64,000 nt of DNA from JAFMPW01 sp041743085 (GCA_041743085.1 JBGTNL010000114.1:1-64000), one strand, 5' to 3'. Positions 42,206 through 52,565 are shown, counted from the stretch's first letter. The notes: generated by a model from the sequence alone, not told the origin. Made by a program: numbers and translations.

Positions 42206-44344
42206 TTATTGAATTTTGCCCTCTAAATCGAGTAAAAAAGAATATTCCTTGGCTACCTCCTTCAGGGCTTCAAACCTGCCGGAAGCCCCGCCATGACCGG
42301 CATCCATATTCGTGTCAAGAAACAATAAATTATTGTCGGTTTTGTAATCCCTTAGCTTTGCCACCCATTTTGCCGGTTCCCAATATTGTACCTGGGAATC
42401 GTGTAAACCTGTGGTTACCAGCATATTGGGATAATCCTGGGCAGAAACCTGGTCATAAGGGGAATACGATTTCATATAATCATAATACGATTTCTCATTT
42501 GGATTGCCCCATTCATCATATTCGCTCGTTGTCAGGGGTATGGATTCATCCAACATGGTTGTAATTACATCTACGAACGGTACCGCAGCTATTACGCCGT
42601 TGTACAGTTCAGGAGCCATATTCACCACCGCTCCCATCAATAATCCCCCTGCGGAACCGCCCATGGCGTACAGATGCTCCGGACTGGTATAATTCTGGGA
42701 GATCAAAAACCTGGAGCAATCAACAAAATCGGTAAAAGTATTTTTCTTTTTTAATAGCCTACCCTCTTCGTACCAGTGCCTGCCAAGGTATTGCCCGCCA
42801 CGGATATGTGCAAGCGCATACACAAAACCCCGGTCTAACAAACTTAGTCTTATGGAAGAAAAATAGGGATCTATTGTGGCCCCATAGGAACCATAGGCAT
42901 ACTGCAGCACCGGGGTATTTCCGTCAATCCTGGTGTCTTTGTGATACACTACGGAAATAGGCACTTTTACCCCGTCTCTCGCGGTAGCCCAAAGTCGCTC
43001 CGACCTATAATTCTCTTTCCTGAATTTTCCCCCCAGCACTTCCTGTTCCTTCTTGATTTCCTTTTCCTTGGTACGCATATTAAAGTCGATCACGGAACTA
43101 GGTGTTGTGAGCGAATTATAGGAATATCTGAGGATTTCGGTATCAAAATCCGGATTAGTACCTACATTGGCCGTATAAGTCTCACTTTCAAAAGGCAAGT
43201 AGTATTCATTTGATCCATCCCACCGGGCTATTTTGAGTTTGTTCAAACCATTTTCTCGCTCAGAAAGCACATAGTGTTCTTTGAAAATATCAATATCCTC
43301 TAGCAAAACCCCCTCCCGGTGAGGTATAAATTCTTTCCAATTTTCGGAAGAAGTCCTACCCTCCTCCGTTTGCATCAGTTTAAAGTTTTTAGCCTCGTCT
43401 TTGTTGGTTAATACGTAAAAACGATCTCCATAATGCGAAATGCTGTATTCCAGTCCCCTGGTTCTCGGGGAAAATATTTTAAAACTGCCGTCCGGTTTAT
43501 TTGCATGTAGAAACCGATATTCGCTTGTTAAAGTGCTGTAAGATCCGATCACAATATATTTTTCGGATTTCGTCTTATATACGAAAGTGCTAAAGGTCTC
43601 ATCCTCTTCATGAAATACCAATTCATCAGAAGAACCAGGGCTTCCTAGCTTGTGCTTGTATATTTTATCCGAACGAAGTGTCTCCGGATCTTTTTTGGTA
43701 TAAAACAAGGTCTTATCATCATTGGCCCATACGGATCCCCCGGTGGTATTGTCTACTTTGTCTGTAAGTATTTGCCCGGTTTCCAAATTCTTTATGTAAA
43801 TGGTGTATTTTCTTCTCGAAACGGTATCAATCCCAAAAGCTGCCAGCTTATTATCCGGGCTTACTGAAATACCTCCCAGATTAAAAAATTCATGGCCCTC
43901 CGCTAATTCATTGCAATTAAACATGATTTCTTCCTCCGCCTCCAGGCTTCCTTTTTTTCTGGAATAAATAGGATATTCTTTGCCGGTCTCATACCGGGTG
44001 ATATACCAGTACCCATTTTTTTTATAAGGCACCGAGGCCTCATCTTCCTTGATCCTCGATTTCATCTCCCCAAAAAGTTCCTTCTGAAAATCCTTTGTAT
44101 GCGCTGTTAATTCATTGAAATAGACATTTTCCCGGTCTAAATAGTCGATCACTGCCTTATCCTCCCTATTTCCTAACCAGTAGTAGTCATCGATCCTTAC
44201 ATCGCCATGCTTCTCTAATTTCTTGGGGATCTTTTTTGCCACAGGTGCCTTGGCTACCATCATGTCCTTTTTTTGATTTTGACAAGAAACGGCAAAAATA
44301 AGACTAAATAGAAAAACGGCTTCTCTTTTTCGTAATGGTAGCAT
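42206..44344 (-). CDS. S9 family oligopeptidase B/prolyl oligopeptidase, lipoprotein
   Basis: The 712-residue protein has a lipoprotein signal with Cys21 (FAVSCQNQ). An N-terminal beta-propeller starts IDDYYWLGNREDKAVIDYL. The C-terminal alpha/beta hydrolase domain has Ser564 (GGSAGGLLMG), Asp649 (GLHDSQV) and His684 (DAGHGGASGR) as the triad. The family cleaves short peptides after basic residues or proline. Lipid anchoring places it in the periplasm or on the surface. It begins near the ybaB gene, transcribed in the opposite direction. Confidence 0.9.
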   Translation of the reverse strand: MLPLRKREAVFLFSLIFAVSCQNQKKDMMVAKAPVAKKIPKKLEKHGDVRIDDYYWLGNREDKAVIDYLDRENVYFNELTAHTKDFQKELFGEMKSRIKEDEASVPYKKNGYWYITRYETGKEYPIYSRKKGSLEAEEEIMFNCNELAEGHEFFNLGGISVSPDNKLAAFGIDTVSRRKYTIYIKNLETGQILTDKVDNTTGGSVWANDDKTLFYTKKDPETLRSDKIYKHKLGSPGSSDELVFHEEDETFSTFVYKTKSEKYIVIGSYSTLTSEYRFLHANKPDGSFKIFSPRTRGLEYSISHYGDRFYVLTNKDEAKNFKLMQTEEGRTSSENWKEFIPHREGVLLEDIDIFKEHYVLSERENGLNKLKIARWDGSNEYYLPFESETYTANVGTNPDFDTEILRYSYNSLTTPSSVIDFNMRTKEKEIKKEQEVLGGKFRKENYRSERLWATARDGVKVPISVVYHKDTRIDGNTPVLQYAYGSYGATIDPYFSSIRLSLLDRGFVYALAHIRGGQYLGRHWYEEGRLLKKKNTFTDFVDCSRFLISQNYTSPEHLYAMGGSAGGLLMGAVVNMAPELYNGVIAAVPFVDVITTMLDESIPLTTSEYDEWGNPNEKSYYDYMKSYSPYDQVSAQDYPNMLVTTGLHDSQVQYWEPAKWVAKLRDYKTDNNLLFLDTNMDAGHGGASGRFEALKEVAKEYSFLLDLEGKIQ

Positions 44345-44372
44345 AAATTACCCGTTTGATTGCGCAATTTAG

Positions 44373-44380
44373 TAATTTTG
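44373..44380 (+). promoter_or_regulatory. -7-like box TAATTTTG before ybaB
   Basis: TAATTTTG lies 26 bases upstream of the ATG at 44406, in the short gap between divergent genes. The candidate -33 TTG at 44356-44358 is somewhat close, so the assignment is tentative. Confidence 0.4.
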
Positions 44381-44405
44381 CCATTGGTAATTTAAAAACA
44401 GGATT

Positions 44406-44732
44406 ATGTTAGGAGATCTTATGGGAATGATGGGGAAATTAAAAGAGACACAGGAAAAAGTAAAGGCAACCAAGGAAAGATTGCATTCCGTTACAATAGA
44501 AGAAAAATCTTCCGATGGGCTTTTAGGAGTTACAATTACTGCCAATAGAGAGTTAAAATCCATAACAATCGACGAAAGTCTGCTGGAGGATAAGGACCAA
44601 TTGGAAGACTATCTGATTCTTGCCATCAACAAGGCCATCACAAAGGCTACCGAAATTAATGAGGCAGAATTAGCTGCCGTGGCAAAGGAAGGAATGCCCA
44701 ATATTCCTGGAATGGATTCGTTATTTAAATGA
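44406..44732 (+). CDS. ybaB: YbaB/EbfC family nucleoid-associated protein
   Basis: The 108-residue protein has the family helices around a beta sheet: MLGDLMGMMGKLKETQEKVKA at the start, a GLLGVTITANRELKSITID sheet, and a C-terminal helix AINKAITKATEINEAEL. It binds DNA as a dimer. Length and motifs match the family. A terminator hairpin follows at 44861-44896. Confidence 0.92.
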   Translation: MLGDLMGMMGKLKETQEKVKATKERLHSVTIEEKSSDGLLGVTITANRELKSITIDESLLEDKDQLEDYLILAINKAITKATEINEAELAAVAKEGMPNIPGMDSLFK

Positions 44733-45078
44733 CCTATTGGCAAGAAGAAGCCTGTTTATGGCTGATATCCTATAAAAAAAGATGAAATGAAATAAATTTT
44801 GGTTCGGAAAGATCGCCGTATCGTTTCAGAAATTGATTTTGCCTGGAAAGTCAAATAAATAAAAGGGCTTCTAAGACCATAGGATGAAGCCCTTTTCCGG
44901 TTGGTTAGTATAATTATTAGTTGTTAAAGCTGCCTTAATCCTCAACTATAATCCAAAGAAACGAAGTATACCGGATCAATAATACACTCCAATCCTGTTC
45001 AAGATACTAAAAATCTTAAAATCCACGCCGTGGTTTTATTATGAATTTTTAAGTATTTTTAGAGGAAGCAGCTAAGTT
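44733..45078. other. intergenic region with terminator
   Basis: This gap contains the terminator at 44861-44896 and otherwise AT-rich sequence. A GAGGAAG element at 45062-45068 may serve as the ribosome site for the gene at 45079. Confidence 0.5.
44861..44896 (+). terminator. intrinsic terminator after ybaB
   Basis: AAAAGGGCTTC (44861-44871) pairs with GAAGCCCTTTT (44886-44896), with a 14-base loop. The T run at the end of the stem fits an intrinsic terminator, possibly working in both directions. Confidence 0.75.
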
Positions 45079-45402
45079 ATGATAGAAATAGAAAAAAGAA
45101 AGCATAACACCTATCGGTTTAAGCTAAAGACCAGCGACGGAAACACGCTTCTCGAAAGTGTGGATTTTGACAGCGAGGACGATATAAAAAGAACGGTTAA
45201 AAATTTAGGCCCTCTGCTCGACAAGCAATCCGTATTTGAAAGAAGAACGGACCACGAGGGTAAATTTCTTTTTAAATTAAAGGATTTACACGGCAAAGTC
45301 ATTGGCAGCAGCCAACGTTATGGTTCGGAGGCTGGTATGGAGAATGGTATAAAAAATTTAAAAAACAGGATAGCTATGATCTCGGATAGCCGAACATTAT
45401 AG
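45079..45402 (+). CDS. DUF1508 (YegP-like) protein
   Basis: The 107-residue protein has two weak copies of the YegP motif, F.LK..DG..L..S..F, at YRFKLKTSDGNTLLES and FLFKLKDLHGKVIGSSQRY, followed by GMENGIKNLKNR. The function of the family is not established. Its stop codon overlaps the end of the convergent threonine aldolase gene by six bases. Confidence 0.82.
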   Translation: MIEIEKRKHNTYRFKLKTSDGNTLLESVDFDSEDDIKRTVKNLGPLLDKQSVFERRTDHEGKFLFKLKDLHGKVIGSSQRYGSEAGMENGIKNLKNRIAMISDSRTL

Positions 45403-46419
45403 GTTTTTCAATACGGCCAGCAATTCAGCATGCATGTCGTGGGTATAATCCAGATGTGTTACCATACGCAACTTACCCTGCCCCATTGAAATAATCCGAA
45501 TATCCTTTTTCAAAAGTTTTTGTACAAATTCCTCCGCCGAAAGTTTTTTTTCATCTACCTCAAAAATAATGATATTGGTCTCTACCGGCTCAACTTTTTT
45601 AACAACAGACAGCTCCTTTAAAATGGTTTCAATCTCCTTTGCCTTTAAATGGTCCTCCTTCAGGCGCTCTAGGTGATTATCCAGGCCGTAAATTCCCGCG
45701 GCGGCCAAATACCCCGCCTGCCGCATTCCTCCTCCCAGGATCTTACGAATTCGTACGGCTTTTTCAATTGCTTTTTTATCACCAACTAAAAGAGAACCCA
45801 CAGGGCATCCCAGACCCTTGCTGAGACACACGCTAATGGTATCAAACAACTTTCCATAAGAAACGGCACTTTCATTCCTGGCCGCCAAGGCGTTCCAAAG
45901 TCGTGCTCCATCCAGGTGATAGCTCAATTGATGCTTTTCGCAAACCGCTTTTATACGTCTGAGTTCTTCAAAATCCCAGCATGCTCCCCCACCCTTATTG
46001 GTTGTGTTTTCGATACAAACCAGTTTGGTCAGCGGACTATGATGGAAGTCGGGTGGGTTTATGGAAGCCTCTACCTGCTCCGCAGTCACCATACCCCGGT
46101 TGCCATCCACTAATTTACAGGAAACCCCACTGTTAAAACTGACCCCTCCGCCCTCATAATTATATACATGGGCGTATTTATCGCAGATAAGCTGGTCACC
46201 TGGATTCGTGTGCAATTTAATGGCAGTTTGATTGGTCATGCTGCCGCTGGGGAAATAGAGCGATGCTTCCATTCCGAAAATGGCGGCAACCTTAGCTTCC
46301 AGGGCATTTACGGTTGGGTCTTCCTTAAAAACGTCGTCCCCTACTTCCGCAGCCATCATGGCCGCAAGCATCCCTTCCGTGGGTTTGGTTACGGTATCGC
46401 TTATCAGGTTAATTTTCAA
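45397..46419 (-). CDS. ltaE: low-specificity threonine aldolase-type PLP enzyme
   Basis: The 340-residue fold-type I enzyme has Lys201 in CLSKGLGCPVGS as the PLP lysine and Asp170 in HLDGARLWN. It opens INLISDTVTKPTEGML as do threonine aldolases of the GntG/LtaE group. The reaction cleaves L-threonine or L-allo-threonine to glycine and acetaldehyde. It is single on its strand and convergent with the DUF1508 gene. Confidence 0.9.
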   Translation of the reverse strand: MKINLISDTVTKPTEGMLAAMMAAEVGDDVFKEDPTVNALEAKVAAIFGMEASLYFPSGSMTNQTAIKLHTNPGDQLICDKYAHVYNYEGGGVSFNSGVSCKLVDGNRGMVTAEQVEASINPPDFHHSPLTKLVCIENTTNKGGGACWDFEELRRIKAVCEKHQLSYHLDGARLWNALAARNESAVSYGKLFDTISVCLSKGLGCPVGSLLVGDKKAIEKAVRIRKILGGGMRQAGYLAAAGIYGLDNHLERLKEDHLKAKEIETILKELSVVKKVEPVETNIIIFEVDEKKLSAEEFVQKLLKKDIRIISMGQGKLRMVTHLDYTHDMHAELLAVLKNL

Positions 46420-46654
46420 GTAAATAGCTTTTTAGTTATTTCGACACTGGGTTATTTAAAATAATGCTATGTACTCCCTCTTGTACTTTCTAAAAAATAC
46501 CCAGGCACTTGTTATACAGAGACTCAAAGAATTACGACATAATTTGAGTTTCAGAAAGAGGGTTAAGCTACATTCTAAAAAAATGCACCTGTGTACAAAC
46601 TCGGCATCGGACTAATTTCGAATGGCTACATTTACCAACCAACAAATTGTCGCC

Positions 46655-49051
46655 TTATTCAAAACAGGCCATGCCAATCGGGGAACCGTCCGGAATTTTG
46701 GGAGAGGGAATTACCTTAAAATCATCGGGTTCCTTAAAATAATTGTCTATTCGCCTGATCATTTCTTCGGCAAAGGGTTCGCTTCCCGACATTAGATAGG
46801 CCTTTAGATTTTTTAATTCCTGGTTCGCAATCGTGTTCACCTGCGGATGCACATCGTCATTGGCAGCCAAGCTCATCATATGGTACAGAACGCGAAAATT
46901 GATAACGGTCTGTACTTCGTTGTGGTAGTCATCCTTATGCTGATTTTTAATAGTACGCTCTGTCAATGCCTTCAAAACATCGGATAATCCCAACTGCTTT
47001 GGATCCAGGCTTTTTTGCTGTATCAACCTGGAAGCTCTTTCCGGGTGCAACATTAGGCCTAATGTCATATCCGCTGAAGTTTCAGCGGCCGAAAGTGCGT
47101 CAAAAGATACCCCCGTCTTTCCGTTAAACGATTCTCTTGTCTTGTCATAACCAATAGCCCTCGGCGGGAAGAGGGGCAATTTCTCTCTTGGGATGGCAAT
47201 GGTTTCTGCCTCTAACGTAACAAGCAAAATTTTTAAGGCCTGCCGCTGGTTATTTTTACCTACTATCTCCATGGCAGCCTGACCATCTCCTTTTACACTG
47301 TAGTTGTAATTTAATCCGCCAATGAGCTTGGAAACGGCTTCGGTCTGGTAACGATGGTAGAAATACAGCGGCACAAATACATCTTCCAGAACCGTATTGG
47401 ATTCATTTTTTTTGATATTGTCGATCGAAAAATTGGCAATGGCCCGTTCCCGGACTTTAAGCACATTTGCCAATTCGTCCGTAATATCTTTTCCATTATC
47501 CCACAAATGGCCAAAGGCATGGGCACCGCCCTGGGGACGGGCATCCTGGTCCGAAATATAACGCAGGCCCCCATCCCTGGCGCTGTCCAGGATATTGTTT
47601 AAACGTTCCCGTTCATCAGTTCCGGATGGAAAATCGGAATAGGAATAAGCAACCGTAACTTTATCCCATCTACCTATGCCGGTGGCATATGCTTTCGAGA
47701 AATCAATTTCTCCCCCGATAATCCGGATTTGGGGATGCGGGTAATCCATTACGGAAGCCCTGTCGTTGGTGCTCGCCGCAAAATTATGGGCAAATCCCAG
47801 GGTATGCCCTATTTCATGGGCCGAAAGCTGGCGTATTCTTGCCAGGGCCAGTTTTAACATGGTTTCATTATTTTCATCACTCTCCGCAAAGGGTTTATTC
47901 ATTAATGCCTGGGCTATCAAAAAATCCTGCCGAATACGTAAACTACCTAAACTGACATGCCCTTTGATGATCTCCCCCGTCCGTGGGTCCGTAATACTGC
48001 TGCCATAACTCCAACCCCTGGTAGATCTGTGTACCCATTGGATAACATTATATCTGGCATCAAGGGGATCGGCATCATCCGGCAGCATTTTTAATTGAAA
48101 AGCGTCTCTATAGCCAATGGCTTCAAAGGCCTGGTCCCACCATCGGCCGCCTTCCAGCAAGGCAGATCTTACCGGCTCGGGAGTACCGTTGTCTAAATAG
48201 TAAATAATAGGTTCAACTACTTCACTTATGGTTGCCTTTGGGTCCTTTTTTTCCAATCTATGTCGGGTAATATAACGTTTCAAAATAGGTTCCTCAACCG
48301 GCGTCGCATAGTCATAGTACGTAAATGGGTAAGACCCGCAACGGGGATCAAAGGTCCTTTTTTTGTAACCGTTATCCGGTAACGCTATAAACGAATGATG
48401 CTGTGCAACAGTAACGAGTCCGGCATTTGGGGTCACAGCTTTTATATATTCCCCTAGTGGTTCTCCTTTGAATGTCAAGGCTACGTCCAATTCAATATTT
48501 TTTGGGAATGCCTTCGTACGCTCCATAGCCAGGGCGCTCCTGTCTTTATCAAGGCTGTAAGTGCCTTGTTCGGAACTTTTTAACCTGGCTGCAACCCCAT
48601 GCATATCCTGCATTAGAAAACCGGTAATATCGATAATGTATTTACCGTTTTTCCCCTCTTCAATCTTAAACCCGTAAAGAATGGATTTTGCAAAGGCCTG
48701 CTCTACAGACCTTTTCTCCAGAGCATTATCCGTGAGTGCCCTGAATCTGAGGTTAGGTTGTACCAACAAAAGTTTTCCTCCAGCCTTCTTAAAAAATACA
48801 ACCTGCTCATTTCCAAGCTGCCCTCTATCCAAACCTATATCATTGCTTCCAATACCGCTGCTTAGCGAATAAACATATAAAAACTCTTTATTTAGTTCCC
48901 CGACTTCCAAATATATCTTGTCGCCCTCTTCGTCGTAGTAGAAGTTAAAGAGACCATTGAATTTCTGAAAATCTTTGCTTTTTTCCGCGAATTGAGAGTG
49001 GACCAATTGATATAGGAATAAGCCGATTGCCAATAACAGTGCATTCTTCAT
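46655..49051 (-). CDS. exported zinc metalloprotease (DUF5117/DUF5118 type)
   Basis: The 798-residue protein has a signal peptide (about 1-19) and an N-terminal DUF5118/5117-like region. It has the metzincin-type zinc motif HEIGHTLGFAH near residue 411, followed by SVMDYPHPQI, which provides a Met-turn-like segment. Such proteases are common in Bacteroidota and act outside the cytoplasm. No sorting domain is visible, so periplasmic location is likely. The gene lies head-to-head with the ATP-grasp gene at 49237. Confidence 0.87.
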   Translation of the reverse strand: MKNALLLAIGLFLYQLVHSQFAEKSKDFQKFNGLFNFYYDEEGDKIYLEVGELNKEFLYVYSLSSGIGSNDIGLDRGQLGNEQVVFFKKAGGKLLLVQPNLRFRALTDNALEKRSVEQAFAKSILYGFKIEEGKNGKYIIDITGFLMQDMHGVAARLKSSEQGTYSLDKDRSALAMERTKAFPKNIELDVALTFKGEPLGEYIKAVTPNAGLVTVAQHHSFIALPDNGYKKRTFDPRCGSYPFTYYDYATPVEEPILKRYITRHRLEKKDPKATISEVVEPIIYYLDNGTPEPVRSALLEGGRWWDQAFEAIGYRDAFQLKMLPDDADPLDARYNVIQWVHRSTRGWSYGSSITDPRTGEIIKGHVSLGSLRIRQDFLIAQALMNKPFAESDENNETMLKLALARIRQLSAHEIGHTLGFAHNFAASTNDRASVMDYPHPQIRIIGGEIDFSKAYATGIGRWDKVTVAYSYSDFPSGTDERERLNNILDSARDGGLRYISDQDARPQGGAHAFGHLWDNGKDITDELANVLKVRERAIANFSIDNIKKNESNTVLEDVFVPLYFYHRYQTEAVSKLIGGLNYNYSVKGDGQAAMEIVGKNNQRQALKILLVTLEAETIAIPREKLPLFPPRAIGYDKTRESFNGKTGVSFDALSAAETSADMTLGLMLHPERASRLIQQKSLDPKQLGLSDVLKALTERTIKNQHKDDYHNEVQTVINFRVLYHMMSLAANDDVHPQVNTIANQELKNLKAYLMSGSEPFAEEMIRRIDNYFKEPDDFKVIPSPKIPDGSPIGMACFE

Positions 49052-49236
49052 ATAGTCGCATTTGCGGCTAAATTTAGAGAAAATATGTGAAAGTGTTGTG
49101 GCAATTTTTTTATTCGGGGGACCACAATTTGCCAGGGAAGGAATAATTGTATGATGAAAAAATAATCCTTTTCAAATCTGATAAAACTATGTGGAATATT
49201 AGATGGAATACTTTATCTTATGGCAAAGTAATTCCA

Positions 49237-50700
49237 ATGAAGCAAACCGAAAACAGTATATTTTCATCATACGAAAAAAATCCGGCTTTGTTCGACGAGA
49301 TTTTTGATAAGGATGGAAATGTCAAAAGCATTTATGAGGCGCTTTTTAAACTCTACGGGGAACAATCCATAAATGATTACGTTAATCTGAACAACAAGGC
49401 AAAAACCTCCTTCTTTAATCAGGGAATAACCTTTCAGGTATATGGAGGTGCAGAATCCCAGGAAAAGATCTTTCCCTTCGATCTTTTTCCGAGGATCATA
49501 GACGCCGATGAATGGGATATCATAGAAAGGGGCGCTATACAACGAAGCAAAGCCTTAAATTTATTTCTTTGGGATGTCTATCACGATAAAAAAATAATCA
49601 AAGCCGGGATTGTACCTCTCGAATTGATCAGCACTTCTGCGAATTATTTACACCAAATGATCGGCGTTGATCCACCCGGCGGCATTTACAATCATATTTC
49701 CGGCACTGATGTAATAAAGCATGCAGACGGCAAATACTATGTTTTGGAAGACAATATCCGTTGTCCCTCCGGGGTTAGTTACGTTATTTGCAACCGCACT
49801 GCAATGAAGCGTTCCCTATTCGGGGTATTCAACCACTATCAACCTCATATTGTAACTAATTATGCCGAAAATCTTTTGGAGACCCTGCAAAGTGTAAAAC
49901 CCAAGGGGGTAGACAGTCCCAATTGTGTCGTGATCACGCCTGGGATGTTCAATTCTGCCTATTACGAACATTCCTATTTAGCAAAGGCTATGGGCGTGGA
50001 GTTGGTAGAGGGAAGAGATCTCTTCGTGGAAAACGATTTTGTCTACATGAAGACCATCTCGGGACCCGAGAAGGTAGACGTTATCTATCGCAGAATTGAC
50101 GATCTCTTCATTGACCCGCTGGAATTCAAACCTGATTCGTCGCTTGGGGTTCCAGGGCTTTTTGCTGCCTATAAAAAGGGAAATGTATGTTTGGCGAACG
50201 CCCCGGGAACAGGAGTAGCGGATGATAAGGCGGTCTACACCTTTATGCCTCAGATTATCAAATTTTATTTAAACGAAGAACCCATTCTTAAAAATGTACA
50301 TACCTATCACTGCAGTCGGCCCGAAGAATTGGAATACGTACTGGATCATATTCCCGAACTGGTGATTAAACCGGTGGACGAAGCCGGGGGTTATGGTATT
50401 TCCATAGGTAATAAACTTACCAGGGAGGAAATTGAGAAGGTAAAATCCGAGCTTAGCGAAAATCCCCGTAAGTATGTGGCTCAGCCTATCATGTCTCTTT
50501 CCGTTCATCCTACTTACATTGATGAAACGGAATCTTTTGAGCAACGCCACGTAGATCTCAGGACATTTACTTTGCTGGGGAAAAACCAGGAATTTGTTCT
50601 TAAGGGGGGACTTACCCGTGTAGCGCTTCAAAGAGGAAATCTAATCGTAAATTCATCCCAGGGCGGAGGCTCAAAAGACACCTGGGTATTGAATAAATAA
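49237..50700 (+). CDS. circularly permuted ATP-grasp ligase
   Basis: The 487-residue protein belongs to the circularly permuted ATP-grasp family: FDEIFDKDGNVKSIYEAL near the start, RGAIQRSKALNLFLWDVY, LEDNIRCPSGVSYV, VIYRRIDDLFIDP, and ELVIKPVDEAGGYGI with C-terminal HVDLRTFTLLG. It should form an amide bond at the expense of ATP. The ATG at 49237 is chosen; earlier in-frame starts (ATG 49189, TTG 49147) add unconserved sequence. The alpha-E gene follows after seven bases and the transglutaminase gene after it, a recurrent trio thought to modify peptides. Confidence 0.85.
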   Translation: MKQTENSIFSSYEKNPALFDEIFDKDGNVKSIYEALFKLYGEQSINDYVNLNNKAKTSFFNQGITFQVYGGAESQEKIFPFDLFPRIIDADEWDIIERGAIQRSKALNLFLWDVYHDKKIIKAGIVPLELISTSANYLHQMIGVDPPGGIYNHISGTDVIKHADGKYYVLEDNIRCPSGVSYVICNRTAMKRSLFGVFNHYQPHIVTNYAENLLETLQSVKPKGVDSPNCVVITPGMFNSAYYEHSYLAKAMGVELVEGRDLFVENDFVYMKTISGPEKVDVIYRRIDDLFIDPLEFKPDSSLGVPGLFAAYKKGNVCLANAPGTGVADDKAVYTFMPQIIKFYLNEEPILKNVHTYHCSRPEELEYVLDHIPELVIKPVDEAGGYGISIGNKLTREEIEKVKSELSENPRKYVAQPIMSLSVHPTYIDETESFEQRHVDLRTFTLLGKNQEFVLKGGLTRVALQRGNLIVNSSQGGGSKDTWVLNK

Positions 50701-50707
50701 GCATACT

Positions 50708-51655
50708 ATGTTAGCCAGAGTTGCCAATAATCTTTTTTGGATGGGTCGTTACATTGAACGATCCGAACATCTTGCCCGTTATCTGAATGTAAATTATTTC
50801 TCTTCCCTCGATGCCCCGAACGAATTATCTCAATCCAGGCAGTTTGTGTTGCGATCCATGCTCTTTATGCTAGGCGACCCGGAGAACGATCAAAAAGCAG
50901 AATTAAAAGAGGAAGATGTGCTCTTTAATATCGGATTGAACGCAGAGAAGACCACCTCTGTTATCAGCAATGTTAAATATATTCGTGAAAATGCGAATGG
51001 TGCCCGAGACTTAATATCTACCGAGTTATATGAATCAATAAATAAATTTTATCATTTTGTGCTCAATTATCCTAAGGAAACGTTCGTGAAAAGGGGATTA
51101 TACGACTTTACAGTTAATGTTACCGAGATGACGGCCATCCTACGGGCGAAGATAAGGGGGACATTACTACATGATAAAATCTACGCGGTAATTATGATGG
51201 GAGTATATCTGGAGAGGGCCAACCAGGTTATTCGCATTATCAATTCAAAGTATAATGACGCGGTTAAAACCAAAGACAGTTACGAAAAAGGAATAAAGAA
51301 CAGTTTTGAATGGATCACTTTACTGAAGTGCGTTGAGTCCTATGATATGATGAGGAGATTTTACAAGAAAACTCCTGATAGCGTTTGTTCGCTGGAATTT
51401 TTGGTGCTCAACCCGGATTGCCCGCGATCTATTATCTATAGTCTGAACGCCATCTGCGGCCTTATTAAGCTAATATATAAAAAAGAGCATCCCGATAAAC
51501 ATTCTACCGCTTTTCTGGTCGGTAAAGTACGGGCGGAATACCAATATAAGCATGTTGAGGAAATTGAAGAAGACATGCGGGGATTCATCGATAACATGTT
51601 GAACGGCGTGATACAGATAGGACAAAAAATGGAAAAGGAGTTTTTTAACTACTAA
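50708..51655 (+). CDS. alpha-E domain protein (DUF403)
   Basis: The 315-residue all-alpha protein begins LARVANNLFWMGRYIERSEHLAR, the hallmark of the alpha-E family, and ends with TAFLVGKVRAEYQYKHVEE. The family is always found with circularly permuted ATP-grasp and transglutaminase genes, as here. It may be a helper or scaffold for the ligase. Catalytic residues are not known. Confidence 0.87.
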   Translation: MLARVANNLFWMGRYIERSEHLARYLNVNYFSSLDAPNELSQSRQFVLRSMLFMLGDPENDQKAELKEEDVLFNIGLNAEKTTSVISNVKYIRENANGARDLISTELYESINKFYHFVLNYPKETFVKRGLYDFTVNVTEMTAILRAKIRGTLLHDKIYAVIMMGVYLERANQVIRIINSKYNDAVKTKDSYEKGIKNSFEWITLLKCVESYDMMRRFYKKTPDSVCSLEFLVLNPDCPRSIIYSLNAICGLIKLIYKKEHPDKHSTAFLVGKVRAEYQYKHVEEIEEDMRGFIDNMLNGVIQIGQKMEKEFFNY

Positions 51656-51697
51656 CCGGTTTTCAATGCGCTATCTTTGTATGTTATTATCAAAGTT

Positions 51698-52552
51698 ATG
51701 TTCAGCGAATATTCCATCAGTTATAAAAGCGAAAATAAGTACGAAAACCAGGTCAATGGGGCTCTCTGGCAATTTTTGATCATTCCGGAGGAAAATAAAA
51801 CCCAGTCGGGTGTAATAACTCAATTTTCAAACTCGCTCGGTGCTAACTATGAATTTTCGATCAATGGCTATGGCTTTAAAACCATTCGGGTACATCCCAA
51901 ACAAAAATTCAGGAAACTTTCATTCGAAGCCTCTTTTAAATTGTTAAAAGAGGAAGTAAATCCATTTGATTTCAGCCCTTCACAGGATCACGAGGCAGAT
52001 TATCGTAGCATTGCCCACCTCAATTTTAAAGCAGATCATGAACCGTTTCTAAAAAGAACCCATTTCACTACCTTCCCGGGAAAGAGTGCTCATATTTTCA
52101 ACCTGGACCATAGCAAATCTATCTTCGAGAACCTTCAACGGTTAAACCATACCACATCTAAACTGATTGCATTTGAGGCAGGGATAACGGATGTAGAAAC
52201 CACTCTTGATACGGTCATGGGTAAAAAGAGAGGAGTGTGCCAGGATTATTCACACTTGTTCTGCGCTTTGGCAAGGCAAAATGGCATACCCGCAAGATAT
52301 GTTTCAGGTTATCTGCACCAGGGGAATGGCTATTTCGGAGATTCGCAAATGCATGCCTGGGCGGAAGCTTATATCCCCAATGTGGGCTGGCTGGGTTTTG
52401 ACCCTTCCAATAATCTGCTGGCCAATGCCAACCACATTAAAGTGGCACATGGGAAAGATTACAGGGACTGCTCGCCCTTAAAAGGAGTCGTCTACACTAC
52501 CGGGAAAAACGAAACCAACTACAGCGTTCAGGTCTCGAGCCATCAACAGTAG
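51698..52552 (+). CDS. transglutaminase-like protease family protein
   Basis: The 285-residue protein has an N-terminal bacterial transglutaminase-like domain and a core with the Cys-His-Asp triad Cys181 (RGVCQDYSHLF), His219 (MHAWAEAYIP) and Asp235 (GFDPSNN). The ATG at 51698 is preferred to a TTG seven codons upstream. In the trio it might cleave or transfer amide bonds made by the ATP-grasp partner. It lacks a signal peptide, so it is cytoplasmic. Confidence 0.87.
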   Translation: MFSEYSISYKSENKYENQVNGALWQFLIIPEENKTQSGVITQFSNSLGANYEFSINGYGFKTIRVHPKQKFRKLSFEASFKLLKEEVNPFDFSPSQDHEADYRSIAHLNFKADHEPFLKRTHFTTFPGKSAHIFNLDHSKSIFENLQRLNHTTSKLIAFEAGITDVETTLDTVMGKKRGVCQDYSHLFCALARQNGIPARYVSGYLHQGNGYFGDSQMHAWAEAYIPNVGWLGFDPSNNLLANANHIKVAHGKDYRDCSPLKGVVYTTGKNETNYSVQVSSHQQ

Positions 52553-52565
52553 GGATTTTATTTCC

